A stretch of 5,556 bases of DNA from the NCBI GenBank assembly GCA_947175585.1, contig CAMWNL010000150.1, forward strand, positions 1 through 5,556, read 5' to 3'. Below, piece after piece: positions 5,474-5,556 of the stretch (position 1 is the stretch's first letter; every line of letters begins with the position of its first letter). The position numbers and the translations under genes are program-made. The notes beneath the pieces are model-generated. The model worked only from the letters and a program-made list of their open reading frames with translations. It searched no databases and had not been told where the DNA came from. This stretch comes from an uncultured Bacteroidales bacterium. Its GTDB lineage: Bacteria; Bacteroidota; Bacteroidia; Bacteroidales; Muribaculaceae.

Positions 5474-5538
5474 ATATCTGCGCCATTGCTACCAGACCAT
5501 TCAGCGTAAAATTACCCTTTAATACGTTGATTAACAAT

Positions 5539-5556
5539 GTAGGGACGTACCCCGGT
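5539..5556. repeat. Probable left half of a REP-like hairpin, cut by the window edge
   Basis: The last bases read GTAGGGACGTACCCCGGT. GGGACG after GTA resembles the opening of a widespread intergenic hairpin family in which GGGACG-type arms fold back on CGTCCC. Here ACC and GGT already begin to pair at the edge, and the rest would lie beyond the window. The call relies on resemblance and on sequence that is not shown. Confidence 0.35.

Larger units (their letters stand above)
4906..5556. other. Gene-free region upstream of panB, rich in repeats
   Basis: No credible coding sequence is seen in these 651 bases. In order they hold the panB leader and -7 box (4906-4951), a possible rightward -7 box (4976-4983), about 55 nt with nothing recognisable, the tandem stem-loop array (5039-5350), a cluster of GC-rich palindromes (5369-5473), about 65 nt of plain sequence, and a truncated REP-like hairpin at the window edge. 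Open frames here are short, repetitive in sequence and resemble no protein I know. Confidence 0.75.

Noticed and set aside
5168..5509. Plus-strand 113-codon frame across the stem-loop array and palindromes
   Set aside because: Its product is a direct reading of the DNA repeats (FLTKRQ and similar, repeated) followed by the palindromes. It matches no family I know and has no start signal.
5364..5556. Minus-strand frame open from the window edge for 63 codons, ending in TAG at 5364-5366
   Set aside because: It might be the tail of an off-window gene, but it runs through all three palindromes and the REP-like edge. I recognise no domain, and a frame this long is not rare by chance. The next few hundred bases to the right would decide.

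Overview
The window looks like a chromosomal segment from a gut-type Bacteroidota, most likely order Bacteroidales and possibly Muribaculaceae. The reasons are TAnnTTTG promoter -7 boxes, weak or absent Shine-Dalgarno sequences, lipoproteins with LGSC/LSSC lipoboxes, a run of FKBP-type isomerase genes, and coding DNA of roughly balanced GC content. The family-level call is inference from style, not from a marker gene.

All five well-supported metabolic or folding genes and the small lipoprotein gene lie on the minus strand. Reading in the direction of transcription (right to left), panB (4084-4905, vitamin B5/CoA biosynthesis) comes first. It is followed by three FKBP-type peptidyl-prolyl isomerases: a cytoplasmic FklB/Mip-like protein (3395-4021), an exported protein with a type I signal peptide (2676-3389), and a lipoprotein (1738-2640). 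The gaps are 62, 5 and 35 nt, so they probably form one transcription unit. A hairpin plus T-tract at about 1675-1710 would end it. The three FKBPs appear to place related folding helpers in the cytoplasm, the periplasm and a lipid-anchored site. The lipoprotein copy has lost much of the FKBP catalytic pocket and seems to carry a duplicated N-terminal domain.

Downstream of that unit is a GufA-type ZIP metal transporter (797-1576). It has its own candidate promoter, which overlaps the FKBP terminator tail and is flanked by a strong 19-bp inverted repeat. Next comes a small lipoprotein (41-676) whose C-terminal half is six 11-residue amphipathic-helix repeats.

The right end (4906-5556) holds no convincing gene. 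It contains the panB promoter, a possible rightward -7 box, and a striking 310-bp array of tandem imperfect stem-loops built from GACAAAAA / ATGTCTTT words. After the array come three GC-rich CCGC-NNN-GCGG palindromes and what looks like the first half of a REP-like hairpin cut by the window edge. The stem-loop array is the least explained structure here. There is no CRISPR array, tRNA, rRNA or insertion sequence that I can support.
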